Shown: piece after piece, positions 33,963 through 43,763 of the stretch | How the letters are laid out: every line of letters begins with the position of its first letter | Numbering within the stretch: position 1 is the first letter of the stretch | Assembly (NCBI GenBank): GCA_021404525.1 | Contig: JAAWWE010000003.1 | Span: forward strand, 62,001 to 126,000 | Source: Rhodobiaceae bacterium | GTDB lineage: Bacteria > Pseudomonadota > Alphaproteobacteria > Parvibaculales > Parvibaculaceae | Length of the DNA stretch: 64,000 bases | Reading direction: 5' to 3' | The notes under the pieces: model-generated | Database searches by the model: none | The model's input: the letters and a program-made list of their open reading frames with translations, nothing else | Told to the model about the DNA's origin: nothing | Program-made: the position numbers and the translations under genes

Positions 33963-33971
33963 GCAGGATGC

Positions 33972-34715
33972 TCACCACTCTTCCTTAAACGGGCGCAGAT
34001 CGAGTTCATGGGTCCAGGCACTGGGGTGCTGGACATGGAGTTGCCAGAAAGCTTCTGCGATGGCGTCAGGTTCCAAGGCGCCATTATTGCCTTTGGCATC
34101 GAGATAGTCCGCGAAGCGGCTGCGAACCATATCTCCATTCACAACACCGTCGATCACAACGTGTCCGACATGAACCCCTTTGGGTCCGTAGTCTCGCGCA
34201 AGGGATTGGGTGAGGTTTCGGAGGGCGCCTTTGGCTGATGAGAAGTGCGCAAAGTTTGGCTTGCCACGCATGGAGGCTGAGGCGCCGGTGACGAGGAATG
34301 ATCCCGATCCTTGAGCCGACATGATCTTCAGCGCCTGCTGAGCGACCAGAAAGGCCCCATAGGCGCCTGTCCGCCAAAACTGTTCGAACTGCTCCGGTGT
34401 GACTTCTTCGAAAGGAATGATGGCATTGTTGCCCGCATTGTAGAGCACCGAGCCAAGAGGTCCGTGCTCTTTTGCGGTTTCAAAAAGCGCTGCGACCTGG
34501 TCCGGACTCGTGACGTCGCAGACCTGCGTAAAGGCAGTGCCGCCGCTGGCTGTCACTTCTTTTGCGACGGCTTCAATTTTTTCCGCTGTGCGCCCGACAA
34601 TCAGAACCGGTGCGCCGCCGTTGGCAAAACGATGAACGAGGGCGCCGCCCACTCCATTTGATGCACCGACGCCGATAATGATGCTGAGGCCTTGAACTGC
34701 GTTTTCTGCGGTCAT
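33972..34715 (-). CDS. SDR family protein with Tyr-to-Phe active site
   Basis: 247 residues. Glycine motif GVGASNGVGGALVHRFANGG, NAG motif LYNAGNNAIIPF, Ser in LVTGASASMRG. The YxxxK motif is FSSAK (FAHFSSAKGALRNLTQSLAR), so the catalytic Tyr is Phe while Lys is kept. The sequence VGHVVIDGVVNG is shared by a known subgroup of atypical SDRs that carry Phe naturally. Enzymatic activity is uncertain; a non-classical reductase or NAD(P)-binding protein is possible. Confidence 0.82.
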   Translation of the reverse strand: MTAENAVQGLSIIIGVGASNGVGGALVHRFANGGAPVLIVGRTAEKIEAVAKEVTASGGTAFTQVCDVTSPDQVAALFETAKEHGPLGSVLYNAGNNAIIPFEEVTPEQFEQFWRTGAYGAFLVAQQALKIMSAQGSGSFLVTGASASMRGKPNFAHFSSAKGALRNLTQSLARDYGPKGVHVGHVVIDGVVNGDMVRSRFADYLDAKGNNGALEPDAIAEAFWQLHVQHPSAWTHELDLRPFKEEW

Positions 34716-34843
34716 GCGATCTCTCCCTTTTGGTTCAGCCCAATGTAGGGTGGCCGCCGCGACTTACAAGACTGTCGCTTGCGGAACCTCTTGCAAGAGG
34801 CTGATTGCTGTGCCAGCGTCCCGAAAACAGGAGACGGAACCCC

Positions 34844-36112
34844 ATGTTACGACCCATTTTTCTCATCATTACAGTGCTCACCGTTCTTGTCGGCCTCGGC
34901 TGGCTGGCCTTTGAACTGGTGGATGAGGCAGGGGAGACCAGAGGGTTCACCAGGGTCCATGGTCCTGTCCTCACGCTGGACACACATGTTGATATTCCGC
35001 CGACCTACACGACGCTTCCGGAAGTCGATCCTGGTCTTGAGACCCAGCTTCAGGTGGACTTGCCCAAAATGGAAAGAGGGGGACTCGATGCTGCTTTCTT
35101 CATCGTCTATGTGGGGCAGACGGCGCGCACGGAAGAAAACTACACGGCTGCCAAAGAGGCGGCCCTTGTGAAATTCAATGCTATTCACGCGATGACCGAT
35201 GCGCTCTATCCGAGTCGCATCGGCCTCGCGTCAACACCTGCAGACGTGCTGGATATATATGGCTCCGGGCGCAAAGTGGCCATGATCGGAATCGAGAACG
35301 GGTATGTGATCGGCAAAGACCTGTCGCTGGTTGAAGACTATTATGACCGCGGCGCACGCTATATGTCGCTCGGTCATGTCGGCCACAATGATATAGCCGA
35401 TAGTTCCATGCCGCGCATTGATCTGGGTGATGCACCGGCGGAGCATGGGGGCTTGAGCGCGTTCGGGCGCGACGTCGTGAAAGAGATGAACCGCCTTGGT
35501 ATGATGGTTGATATCTCTCATGCGTCTCACGACGCCATGATGCAGGCGGTTGAATTGTCAGAGGCTCCCGTTATTGCCTCTCATTCATCAACTATGGCTT
35601 TGGCGAACCATCCTCGGAACCTCACAGATGAGCAGATGCGTGCGCTCGCAGCCAAGGACGGCATTGCTCAGATTGTGGCCTTCTCAACATATGTGAAGGC
35701 GGACCCCGGCCGCACAGCTGCCGGTATGGCACTGCGCAATCGCATTGCACAGGAACAGGGCGCTGCGCGGTTCAGCTATCTGGCGCACGGCAAGCTGCCG
35801 GAATTCCGCGAGGGGATGGCGGAGATCAATCGGCTTTACCCGCGCGCGACACTTGCTCAGTTTGTTGATCACATTGACCATGCTGTCAAAGTGATGGGCA
35901 TCGATCATGTGGGAATTTCCTCCGATTTTGACGGCGGTGGGGGTGTCATCGGTTGGGATGATGCCTCTGAGACGGGGAATGTCACGGCTGAGCTCCTCAA
36001 GCGTGGCTATACTTTTGAGGAAATCGAGAAGCTGTGGAGTGGGAACTTCCTGCGTGTCTGGGCAGAAGTGGATGCAGTTGCACAGCGGCTGCAGACTGCG
36101 GCCGCAAACTGA
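34844..36112 (+). CDS. Membrane dipeptidase (peptidase M19 family)
   Basis: 422 residues from ATG 34844 (GGAGACGG upstream). An N-terminal anchor (PIFLIITVLTVLVGLGWLAF) is followed by the M19 fold: LTLDTHVDIPPTY with the HxD zinc site, EAGYV-like IGIENGYVIG with the bridging Glu, VDISHASHDAM, PVIASHSSTMAL and DHVGISSDFDGGGG. The family cleaves dipeptides, including those with D-residues, on the periplasmic side. No signal cleavage site is evident, so it is probably tethered. Convergent with the MFS gene. Confidence 0.88.
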   Translation: MLRPIFLIITVLTVLVGLGWLAFELVDEAGETRGFTRVHGPVLTLDTHVDIPPTYTTLPEVDPGLETQLQVDLPKMERGGLDAAFFIVYVGQTARTEENYTAAKEAALVKFNAIHAMTDALYPSRIGLASTPADVLDIYGSGRKVAMIGIENGYVIGKDLSLVEDYYDRGARYMSLGHVGHNDIADSSMPRIDLGDAPAEHGGLSAFGRDVVKEMNRLGMMVDISHASHDAMMQAVELSEAPVIASHSSTMALANHPRNLTDEQMRALAAKDGIAQIVAFSTYVKADPGRTAAGMALRNRIAQEQGAARFSYLAHGKLPEFREGMAEINRLYPRATLAQFVDHIDHAVKVMGIDHVGISSDFDGGGGVIGWDDASETGNVTAELLKRGYTFEEIEKLWSGNFLRVWAEVDAVAQRLQTAAAN

Positions 36113-36128
36113 TCTGTTCTGATTTCGG

Positions 36129-37412
36129 TTATGATCGGTTTCTGGGTTCGTCAATCAGGAAAGCGACCATCATAAGTGCGATACCCATGAATGCCATGGC
36201 GCACCAGAAGACAGCTGTGTAGGAAAACCAGAGGGCCACAAATCCGCCCATGAGGGGCCCAAGGCCCATCATGAAAGAGTTGCCCATATTGGAGATGGCA
36301 ATTCGCATGGGCAGGTCCTGGCGATCACCAAATTCCAGCACCATGTTTTGGGAAGAAATCTGGAAGCCACCCAGACCTGCACCGAGACCTGCGAAGACGA
36401 GTCCCAGCAGAATGATATCGGTTGCAAAGAAGAGCAGGACTGTCGATAGCATCCATGTGATGAGCGTTGCCATGAAGACAAATCGGTTACCGGTTTTGTC
36501 TGCTAAAGCTCCCCAGCCCAGATTGGTGGCCGTTTGGCTCAAGAGAAACGCGAGGGAGAGGATGCCCAGATTGGTTCCGCTTAAGCCGACGACTTCACCT
36601 GCATAGAGCACATAAAAAGGCACGGCGATGGTGCCGAGCGCTCCCAGAGACCGCGCAATAAAAAATCTCGTAAAACCCGGGTCTGCCCGCAACAGGGCGG
36701 GAAGTTCCTTCATGCGACCAAAGAAACTCGCCTGAGCACGAATGACTGGTGGGACCGGCTCGCGGATGAAGGCGAGGAGCCCGAGGCCCACGCTTGTCAG
36801 GATGAAGGCGGTGAGGAAGGTGGCAGAGTAGCCGTTCCCCAGAGCATTGGTTTCGATGAAATACTGGCCACCGAGATAGGCGACGCCGGAGGCCGTGAGT
36901 CCTGCCATGAAGTTGCGCAGCCCTGTCAGGCGACCACGCAGGCTGACCGGAATCACTTTGGACATCATGTAATTGAAGACAACGGCCTGCATGCCATTAA
37001 AGAAGCCGAACAGGGCGAGAAACAGGCAGGAGGCGATGAAAGCGACCTGTCCTTCCAGGAAAAGCCCTGCCAGTGCGAGACCCAAAACCTGGACCCGCAT
37101 CAGGCCGCCGATCACAAATCCGATCGGGATGACCTTTTTGCGGTGTTCGATCAGGGTTGCGCCTAACAAAGACGAACTCGCTGCACCGAAATGCTGCGCA
37201 GCCAGGGCCAGGCCCACGGCCAGCTCAGATCCGGACAGGATATAGATGAAGGCGGGCACAAAGGTCGGGGCGTGAACCAGACGAAAGCCTGTCTGGCCGA
37301 GCAAGCCGTGTACCAGATTGACGGCGTAGTTTCGGGGCAGGTCGCGTCGAACCTGCTCATCAAAGGCTTTTTCGGCTTCGGCGAGGGACTTTTGGGGGGC
37401 AGCTTCTGTCAA
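36129..37412 (-). CDS. MFS transporter
   Basis: 427 residues with about 12 TM segments. A cytoplasmic N-terminus of about 40 residues, then GFRLVHAPTFVPAFIYILSG, an RGRLTGLRN loop between TM4 and TM5 and GWGALADKTGNRF between TM8 and TM9, the expected MFS loop positions. No substrate clue. It diverges from an RND efflux gene pair, with a short palindrome in between, so shared control is possible. Confidence 0.85.
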   Translation of the reverse strand: MTEAAPQKSLAEAEKAFDEQVRRDLPRNYAVNLVHGLLGQTGFRLVHAPTFVPAFIYILSGSELAVGLALAAQHFGAASSSLLGATLIEHRKKVIPIGFVIGGLMRVQVLGLALAGLFLEGQVAFIASCLFLALFGFFNGMQAVVFNYMMSKVIPVSLRGRLTGLRNFMAGLTASGVAYLGGQYFIETNALGNGYSATFLTAFILTSVGLGLLAFIREPVPPVIRAQASFFGRMKELPALLRADPGFTRFFIARSLGALGTIAVPFYVLYAGEVVGLSGTNLGILSLAFLLSQTATNLGWGALADKTGNRFVFMATLITWMLSTVLLFFATDIILLGLVFAGLGAGLGGFQISSQNMVLEFGDRQDLPMRIAISNMGNSFMMGLGPLMGGFVALWFSYTAVFWCAMAFMGIALMMVAFLIDEPRNRS

Positions 37413-37486
37413 AAAAACTCCGGTGGCCGCCTGCGAAGGCAGTCAAATGCGATTTGGTCTGAATGTCTGAACGCTCATTATAGGGC

Positions 37487-37501
37487 GACTTCGCAGAAGT
37501 C
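37487..37501. promoter_or_regulatory. Short perfect palindrome between MFS and RND genes
   Basis: GACTTC-GCA-GAAGTC is a perfect inverted repeat with 6-base arms in the 209-bp gap between two divergent transporter genes. It may be an operator, but no regulator gene is adjacent, so any binding protein would act from elsewhere. Confidence 0.3.
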
Positions 37502-37621
37502 TGAAATTTCCGACAAAACTTTATCCCCGGGCGCTTTGGGTGCTTGTACGCTGAGCGGTCCCGAGTCACAGTCCTTTCAGTCTAAGTCTCGCGAATCTGC
37601 GGGCGAAAATGAGGGTTAGAG

Positions 37622-38752
37622 ATGCGAAGCTGGTCACTTCTGTTGCCGATTGTGGTGTCACTTGGTCTTGTGGGGTGTGACGGGGAGGTCGAAGACACGG
37701 TCGCTGCGCCGCCGCCGGTGGTGAAGCTTGAAACAGTCAGCGAAAGGGCAACCGGTCAGGTCCGCAGTATTTCAGGTGTTGTCGAGGCTTCTGATCAATC
37801 CGCGCTTAGTTTCCAAGTAAGTGGGCGAGTGACTGAGGTGAATGTCTCTGTCGGGGAAACCGTGGTCGCCGGACAAGTGCTCGCTCTTCTCGATCGAACC
37901 AATTATCAGATTGCGCTTGATAGTGCGCGATCCCAGCTCAGCAGCGCGCGGGCGAAGCGATCTGAAGCGAAAGAGGATCTGGATCGGAAACTTGCTCTGG
38001 TTGACAAAGGCTTTGTGACCCAGGCCGCTGTAGACAGCGCTCAGGCCGCCTATGATGGAGCGGCTGCGAGTGTGAGTGTGTCCTCGAGTGATGTGGAACG
38101 TGCGCAGAAAGATCTTGATCGCACGGTTCTTTCAGCCCCCTTTGCGGGCACGATCTCCAGCCGGGACATTGATCCGTTTGTGGAAGTGAATGCCGGGACG
38201 ACGCTCTTTGAGATTCAGTCTGCTGGAAACCTGGAAGTCCGTGTCCTGGTGCCTGAAACCATCATCCGCGAAGTAGATTATGGGCAGCCGGTGTCTGTTT
38301 CTTTTCCCACTCTGAAAGGCGAAGTGTTTGGCGGAGCTGTCTCTGAAATTGCCTCACGTGCAGAAGCCGGAAATGCCTTTGCTGTTAAAGTTACGCTGGT
38401 CGAGTTGGGCGACGCTGATGTGCGCACTGGTATGAGTGCCAAAGTAACTTTCAACTTCCAGTCTTACCTGAACGGACGTGAAGCCTTCCTTATTCCGCTG
38501 ACGGCCATCTCCATTAAGGATGCTGATCTTGGTGCGCAAGGGGTGCAATCGGCAGATCAGAACAAGGCACCTGTTTTCGTTTTCGATCCCACAAAAGAGG
38601 CGGTCTTTGAACGTTTCGTCAGCCTCGGCGACATTCGCGGCAATGATATCGAGATTTTCTCGGGCTTGAGCGAAGGGGAGCAGATTGTGACGGCAGGTGT
38701 CGCCTTCCTGCATGATGGTATGGCGGCGCGTCCCTGGCAGCAGAACCAATAG
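37622..38752 (+). CDS. RND efflux periplasmic adaptor lipoprotein
   Basis: 376 residues. A lipoprotein signal with lipobox LVGC (Cys near residue 19), then the adaptor order: SGVVEASDQSALSFQVSGRV, lipoyl half VGETVVAGQVLALLD, coiled coil, second lipoyl half APFAGTISSRDIDPFVEV, and barrel/membrane-proximal domains (VTAGVAFLHDGM). It should connect the pump to an outer-membrane channel not encoded here. Spaced 9 bp before the permease gene. Confidence 0.9.
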   Translation: MRSWSLLLPIVVSLGLVGCDGEVEDTVAAPPPVVKLETVSERATGQVRSISGVVEASDQSALSFQVSGRVTEVNVSVGETVVAGQVLALLDRTNYQIALDSARSQLSSARAKRSEAKEDLDRKLALVDKGFVTQAAVDSAQAAYDGAAASVSVSSSDVERAQKDLDRTVLSAPFAGTISSRDIDPFVEVNAGTTLFEIQSAGNLEVRVLVPETIIREVDYGQPVSVSFPTLKGEVFGGAVSEIASRAEAGNAFAVKVTLVELGDADVRTGMSAKVTFNFQSYLNGREAFLIPLTAISIKDADLGAQGVQSADQNKAPVFVFDPTKEAVFERFVSLGDIRGNDIEIFSGLSEGEQIVTAGVAFLHDGMAARPWQQNQ

Positions 38753-38761
38753 GCCGCCATC

Positions 38762-41700
38762 ATGGGAAACATTGCCGCTTACGCCATACAGAATGGCCGC
38801 TTCACGCTTTTCGCGCTTTTCGCTCTCGTGATGGGTGGAACTGCAATTTACTTTAGTCATCCCAGTCAGGAAGACCCGGAAATTACCATCCGGACGGCGG
38901 TGGTGACCGCTTATTTCCCAGGCATGTCGGCCGAACGTGTCGAGCAGCTGATTGTGAAGCCGATTGAAGAGACGGCGAAACAGATTTCCGAAGTGACAGA
39001 TATTACGTCTACGGCTTCCACAGGTTATGCAACGGTGAAGGTCGAGCTTGGAGACAAGTATTTCAACTTAGACCCCATCTGGACCGATCTGCGCAATAAG
39101 ATGCGCGACCTTACCCCGGATCTTCCCTCCGGCACGTCGGGTCCATTTGTAAATGATGATTATGGACGGGTCTCGGTTGCAACTCTGGCTCTTACGGGTC
39201 CTGACTATTCTATGGCGGAGCTGCGCGAAGTTGCGCGGGATCTACGCGATGTGATCGGCGCTCTGCCACTTGTCAGCCGGGTTGATCTTTATGGCATTCA
39301 AGATGAGCAGGTGTGGCTGACGGCTGACCAAACTTATATGGACCAATTGGGTCTGTCTCAGCAGGCGGTTATCGCGGCATTGACGGGACAGAATGTGATC
39401 CTGCCAGGCGGATCGATCGCCGCCAATGGTCAGCGTATTACAATTGAACCGTCGGGCAGTTTTACCTCCGTTGAGGAAATCAGCAATGTCCCGCTGGAGC
39501 TTCCAGAAGGCGGACTTGTCTATCTCAGAGATATTTTCCTGGTGGAGCGGGGGTATGTCGATCCGCCCAGCCGTCCCGCTTACTTCAACGGCAACCCTGC
39601 CGTGACACTGGGCGTGGCGATGGTGACGGGATCGAACATCGCTGAGTTTGGTCGCGAGCTTGAGGCGTTACTTTCAAGCGAACGCTATGGTCTGCCGCTG
39701 GGCATGAGCCTCGACTTTGCAACCTATCAGCCTCCGTTGGTCGAGGCATCGGTCGCGGATGCAACCAGCAACCTGTTGCAGACGATCGCGACCGTGCTGG
39801 TTGTCGTGATCCTGTTCCTGGGCGTTCGAACCGGCCTTATTGTGGGATCCATCGTGCCGCTTGCGATCCTGGCGGCGCTTGTCGGCATGAGCCTCTGGGA
39901 AATACCGCTTCACCGTATTTCAATTGCAGCGATCATCATTGCGCTTGGGCTTCTTGTCGATAATGGCATCGTCATTGCTGAGGACATTAAGCGGCGAATG
40001 GAGGAGGGCGTTGACCGGTTGGAGGCCTGCATCGGTGCGCCCCGTGAACTGGGCATGCCGTTGCTGTCATCGTCGCTGACGACCATACTTGCCTTTATGC
40101 CACTCTATCTTGCTGAGGATGTAACTGGTGAATATGTCGGTGCGTTGGCGCAGGTTCTCTTCCTGGCACTCATCGCATCCTGGTTTCTGTCCATCGCTAT
40201 TACGCCAACGCTTTGTTTCTGGCTGCTCGATGGAGAGCTTGCGCGCCCAGATGCGGATGTTGCCTATGATAGTGCGCCTTATCGGTTCTACCGGAAAGTG
40301 CTGACGTTCATCCTTGCGCAGCGGCTTGTTTTTATGACTGCGATGGTTGGGCTCCTAGCCCTTGCGGTCTTTGGTATGGGCTTTGTGACATCCAGGTTGA
40401 TGCCGCCGTCTGACCGGGCGCAATTTGTGGTGCATATCGAATTGCCGACTGGCTCAGATGTGAATGAGACCATTCGAATAACCGAAGAATTCTTGGGCTG
40501 GCTCTCTGACGAGCAGGTTAATCCGGATGTGCTGAGCCACACGGCTTACATTGCTGATGGTGGACCGCGTTTCTTCCTGGCCATGTCGCCGACAGACCCG
40601 GTCCCGCATAAGGCGTTTGTCTTGGTGGATGTGACGGATCTTGATGTGGTTGGCACCATGATGGACAAGTCTGCCGCCTATTTCCGCGACGAGGTGCCAG
40701 AAGCGCAGGGGAGGCCCGAGACGTTGTTCTTTGGGGCAACACCACCTGGGACTGTTGATATTCAGATCACGGGGCCGGAAATCGGGACGCTCTATAATCT
40801 TGGAAATGATGTAGCAGCAGCGTTTCGCAGTGTCCCTGGGACTGCTCACATCAGAACGAACTGGGGATCGCCGGTTGTAAAGGTCCTGGTCGAGATTGAT
40901 CAGGAGCGTGCCCGCCGCGCGGGTGTTTCCAGTGAGGATGTTGCGAATTCGCTGGCGAGCTATTTTGAAGGTCTTTATGTCACCGATTTCCGGGAAGGGG
41001 ACACGGTGATCCCGATCAAGATGCGCGCAGCTGAAGATCAACGGGATGAGCTGGATAAGCTGCGTTCCATCACCGTCTATTCATCCGCCAGCAATGTGGC
41101 TGTGCCGCTTATTCAGATCGCTGACATTGATGGCGTGTTGGAGCCCTTTGAGATCCATCGGTTCAACCAGGAGCGTGGCTTAAAGGTCTCGGCCATATTG
41201 CCGGGACGACAGGCCTCTGAACTCTATGCGGCTCTGCTCCCGGCGCTTGACGCGATTGAGCTCCCCCGCGGATATGAAATTGAGGTGCAGGGGGAGTTGA
41301 AGGATTCTGGTGAGGCAACGGGCGCGCTCTTTGCTTACCTGCCGCATTGTGCCGCTGCCATATTGGTGTTGTTGGTATGGCAGTTTAATTCCTTCCGCCG
41401 CCCTGCCGTGATCCTGCTCACCATTCCGTTGATCATGATTGGCGCCGCATCAGGCTTGCTGCTTACCGGTGCCTTCCTCGACTTTAACGCCATGCTCGGC
41501 CTTCTCAGTCTTGGGGGGATTATTATCAATAATGGCATTGTGATGATTGAGCGGATCGATCTGGACCGTGCTGAGGGCAAGTCTGTGCATGATGCCGTGG
41601 TTTCCTCTGCGCTTGTGCGCGCAAGGCCGATCATCATGACCACGCTTACGACGATTTTGGGCTTGATGCCTCTCATGTTGTTTGGCGGAGAACTCTGGTT

Positions 41701-41839
41701 CGCAATGACCATTGTCATCATGTTTGGCCTGGCGGCAGGGACAGTGCTTACATTGGGCGTGGTTCCGGTCCTCTATTCGCTGTTCTTCGATTTTGCCCGG
41801 TCTGACAAAGGTTCTTCGACAGTGTCCGCGCCAGCTTGA
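38762..41839 (+). CDS. RND efflux permease (AcrB/HAE-like)
   Basis: 1025 residues, the usual length. TM1 near residues 14-32 and PGMSAERVEQLIVKPIEE in the porter domain. TM4 contains the proton-relay region ALGLLVDNGIVIAEDIKRR, where the second Asp of the AcrB-type DD pair is Asn. A second matching half ends near LMPLMLFGGELWFAMTIVIM. Exports drugs, metals or metabolites using the proton gradient together with the adaptor upstream. DN instead of DD occurs in other RND subgroups, so it is not evidence of inactivity. Confidence 0.9.
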   Translation: MGNIAAYAIQNGRFTLFALFALVMGGTAIYFSHPSQEDPEITIRTAVVTAYFPGMSAERVEQLIVKPIEETAKQISEVTDITSTASTGYATVKVELGDKYFNLDPIWTDLRNKMRDLTPDLPSGTSGPFVNDDYGRVSVATLALTGPDYSMAELREVARDLRDVIGALPLVSRVDLYGIQDEQVWLTADQTYMDQLGLSQQAVIAALTGQNVILPGGSIAANGQRITIEPSGSFTSVEEISNVPLELPEGGLVYLRDIFLVERGYVDPPSRPAYFNGNPAVTLGVAMVTGSNIAEFGRELEALLSSERYGLPLGMSLDFATYQPPLVEASVADATSNLLQTIATVLVVVILFLGVRTGLIVGSIVPLAILAALVGMSLWEIPLHRISIAAIIIALGLLVDNGIVIAEDIKRRMEEGVDRLEACIGAPRELGMPLLSSSLTTILAFMPLYLAEDVTGEYVGALAQVLFLALIASWFLSIAITPTLCFWLLDGELARPDADVAYDSAPYRFYRKVLTFILAQRLVFMTAMVGLLALAVFGMGFVTSRLMPPSDRAQFVVHIELPTGSDVNETIRITEEFLGWLSDEQVNPDVLSHTAYIADGGPRFFLAMSPTDPVPHKAFVLVDVTDLDVVGTMMDKSAAYFRDEVPEAQGRPETLFFGATPPGTVDIQITGPEIGTLYNLGNDVAAAFRSVPGTAHIRTNWGSPVVKVLVEIDQERARRAGVSSEDVANSLASYFEGLYVTDFREGDTVIPIKMRAAEDQRDELDKLRSITVYSSASNVAVPLIQIADIDGVLEPFEIHRFNQERGLKVSAILPGRQASELYAALLPALDAIELPRGYEIEVQGELKDSGEATGALFAYLPHCAAAILVLLVWQFNSFRRPAVILLTIPLIMIGAASGLLLTGAFLDFNAMLGLLSLGGIIINNGIVMIERIDLDRAEGKSVHDAVVSSALVRARPIIMTTLTTILGLMPLMLFGGELWFAMTIVIMFGLAAGTVLTLGVVPVLYSLFFDFARSDKGSSTVSAPA

Positions 41840-42028
41840 CGTCGGGTTTTGGCCGTAAAGGTCGGCTTCCTGTCCTAAACTGTATGGCCTGACTGTTTGA
41901 CGGGAGATGTGGCTCTTTGGTTCCTCCATGGAGGCCAGGCCGCACGCGAAAACGTGTCCAATTTTGCCAAATATTCACTCGATCCCCTGTTCACATCGTG
42001 GCTCAGCCCCTTATGATGTCCGCCAAAT

Positions 42029-42082
42029 GCGGAGCGCTACTCCGCTCAAATAATGTGAAATGGGCCCTGGTTCTCTGGGGCC
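42029..42082 (+). other. Two hairpins in the leader of the aldehyde dehydrogenase gene
   Basis: GCGGAG-CGCTA-CTCCGC (42029-42045) and GGCCC-N10-GGGCC (42063-42082) lie in the 278-bp gap before ATG 42118. There is no T run after the second. They could end the RND transcript, stabilise the mRNA or be chance. Confidence 0.35.
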
Positions 42083-42117
42083 TGCCTTATCTCAGGAAGG
42101 CCTCAACGGAGGAAGCC

Positions 42118-43548
42118 ATGAAAGACACAACAAAATTCTACATTAACGGTGAGTGGGTTGCCCCAACCACGCCAAAGACAATGGACGTGATCAACCCGGC
42201 GACCGAGGAGGCATTTGCCACAATTTCTATGGGTAGTGCTGCTGACGTTGATAAGGCTGTCGCTGCTGCAAAAGCAGCTTTCCCAGCTTTCTCTCGTACT
42301 AGCCGTGAAGAGCGGATCGCTCTCATGGAGAAAATCATCGAGGTCTACAAAGGCCGCTATGCCGAAGTTGCTGAAACCATCTCGAAAGAAATGGGCGCAC
42401 CAGCATGGCTTGCGCAGGTCGCTCAAGCAGCGATGGGCCCCGCGCATTTCGCGACGGCTCTTGAAATCCTCAAGAAGTATGATTTTGAAGAAGATCGCGG
42501 TGCTACCCGTATCGTGAAAGAGCCTGTTGGTGTGTGTGGTTTCATCACACCGTGGAACTGGCCGGTCAATCAGATCGCTTGTAAAGTCGCTCCCGCGCTT
42601 GCCGTGGGCTGCACAATGATCCTGAAGCCTTCTGAAGTTGCGCCGCTCAATGCACACCTTCTGGCAGAGATTTTTGATGAAGCTGGTGTGCCGGCAGGCG
42701 TGTTCAATCTGGTGGACGGCGATGGCCTTGAAGTGGGTGCCCCACTTTCCTCTCACCCAGATGTGGACATGATGTCCTTCACTGGATCGACACGCGCTGG
42801 TGTCGAAGTTGCTAAAGCGGCGGCGCCAACAGTTAAGCGTGTTGCTCAGGAACTGGGCGGTAAGTCAGCTAACATCATTCTGGAAGATGCCGATCTCACG
42901 GCTGCCGTCTCTGGTGGTGTTCAGGGCGTGATGAACAATTCAGGTCAATCCTGTAATGCACCAACACGTATGCTGGTTCCAGCTTCCAAGCATGGTGAAG
43001 CGCTGAAGATTGCTGCAGCAGCGGCTGCGGAAGTCAAAGTGGGTGATCCAGCGGCTGAAGACACGAAGATCGGCCCAGTTGTCAGTGAAGTACAGTTCAA
43101 CAAGATCCAGGATCTGATCCAGAAGGGTATTGATGAAGGTGCTGAGCTTGTTGCTGGCGGTACAGGTCGTCCGGAAGGTCTGAACAAGGGCTACTATGTG
43201 CGCCCAACCGTCTTTGGTGGTGTCTCCAATGACATGACGATTGCTCGGGAAGAGATTTTTGGCCCTGTGCTCGCGATCATGCCGTATGAGAGCGAAGAAG
43301 AAGCGATCGCGATTGCCAATGACACTGTCTATGGCCTTTCAGGCTACGTGTCTTCTGGCTCGATTGATCACGCACGTGATGTCGCATCTCAGCTTCGGAC
43401 CGGCAATGTCCATCTGAATGGCGCAGGGCCGGATTTCAATGCACCATTTGGTGGCTACAAGCAGTCAGGCAATGGCCGCGAGTGGGGTGAGTTTGGTTTT
43501 GAGGACTTCCTCGAAATCAAAGCGGTCATGGGTTACACGGCTGCATAA
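42118..43548 (+). CDS. NAD(P)-dependent aldehyde dehydrogenase
   Basis: 476 residues from ATG 42118, preceded by CGGAGGAAG; the open frame extends 67 codons upstream, but those residues do not look like ALDH. Features: WNWPVNQIACKVAPALAVG in the cofactor domain, FTGSTRAGVEVAKAAA, catalytic Glu in QELGGKSANIILED (near 245), catalytic Cys in NSGQSCNAPTRM (near 279), and EIFGPVLAI. The codon usage is strongly biased (GCT, GTT, GGT) compared with neighbours, suggesting high expression. It may oxidise aldehydes from the GMC or zinc dehydrogenase steps. Confidence 0.9.
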   Translation: MKDTTKFYINGEWVAPTTPKTMDVINPATEEAFATISMGSAADVDKAVAAAKAAFPAFSRTSREERIALMEKIIEVYKGRYAEVAETISKEMGAPAWLAQVAQAAMGPAHFATALEILKKYDFEEDRGATRIVKEPVGVCGFITPWNWPVNQIACKVAPALAVGCTMILKPSEVAPLNAHLLAEIFDEAGVPAGVFNLVDGDGLEVGAPLSSHPDVDMMSFTGSTRAGVEVAKAAAPTVKRVAQELGGKSANIILEDADLTAAVSGGVQGVMNNSGQSCNAPTRMLVPASKHGEALKIAAAAAAEVKVGDPAAEDTKIGPVVSEVQFNKIQDLIQKGIDEGAELVAGGTGRPEGLNKGYYVRPTVFGGVSNDMTIAREEIFGPVLAIMPYESEEEAIAIANDTVYGLSGYVSSGSIDHARDVASQLRTGNVHLNGAGPDFNAPFGGYKQSGNGREWGEFGFEDFLEIKAVMGYTAA

Positions 43549-43570
43549 ATCCTACCAAGATCGAATTTGG

Positions 43571-43599
43571 AAAGGGCGTCCTTCGGGGCGCCCTTTTTT
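43571..43599 (+). terminator. Rho-independent terminator after the aldehyde dehydrogenase gene
   Basis: AAAGGGCG pairs with CGCCCTTT, with further TCC/GGG pairing inside the loop, followed by a T run. It closes the single-gene transcript. Confidence 0.85.
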
Positions 43600-43763
43600 G
43601 TTTCAGAATGCGTCACCATCGGACGCGCATTAAGGAGGCTTTAACCGTTTCGGCAAGTGTTTAGCGGCTTCCTCCATGGTGTAACGAAGTTTTAGATCAG
43701 GTCCCTCAAAACTGATGAAAATCAGATCCAAATGTCCAGAAGTTGGCATGGAGGGGACAAGGA

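Noticed and set aside
41917-42117. 67-codon upstream extension of the aldehyde dehydrogenase
   Set aside because: The translated part is unlike any ALDH, and ATG 42118 has a strong GGAGGAAG.
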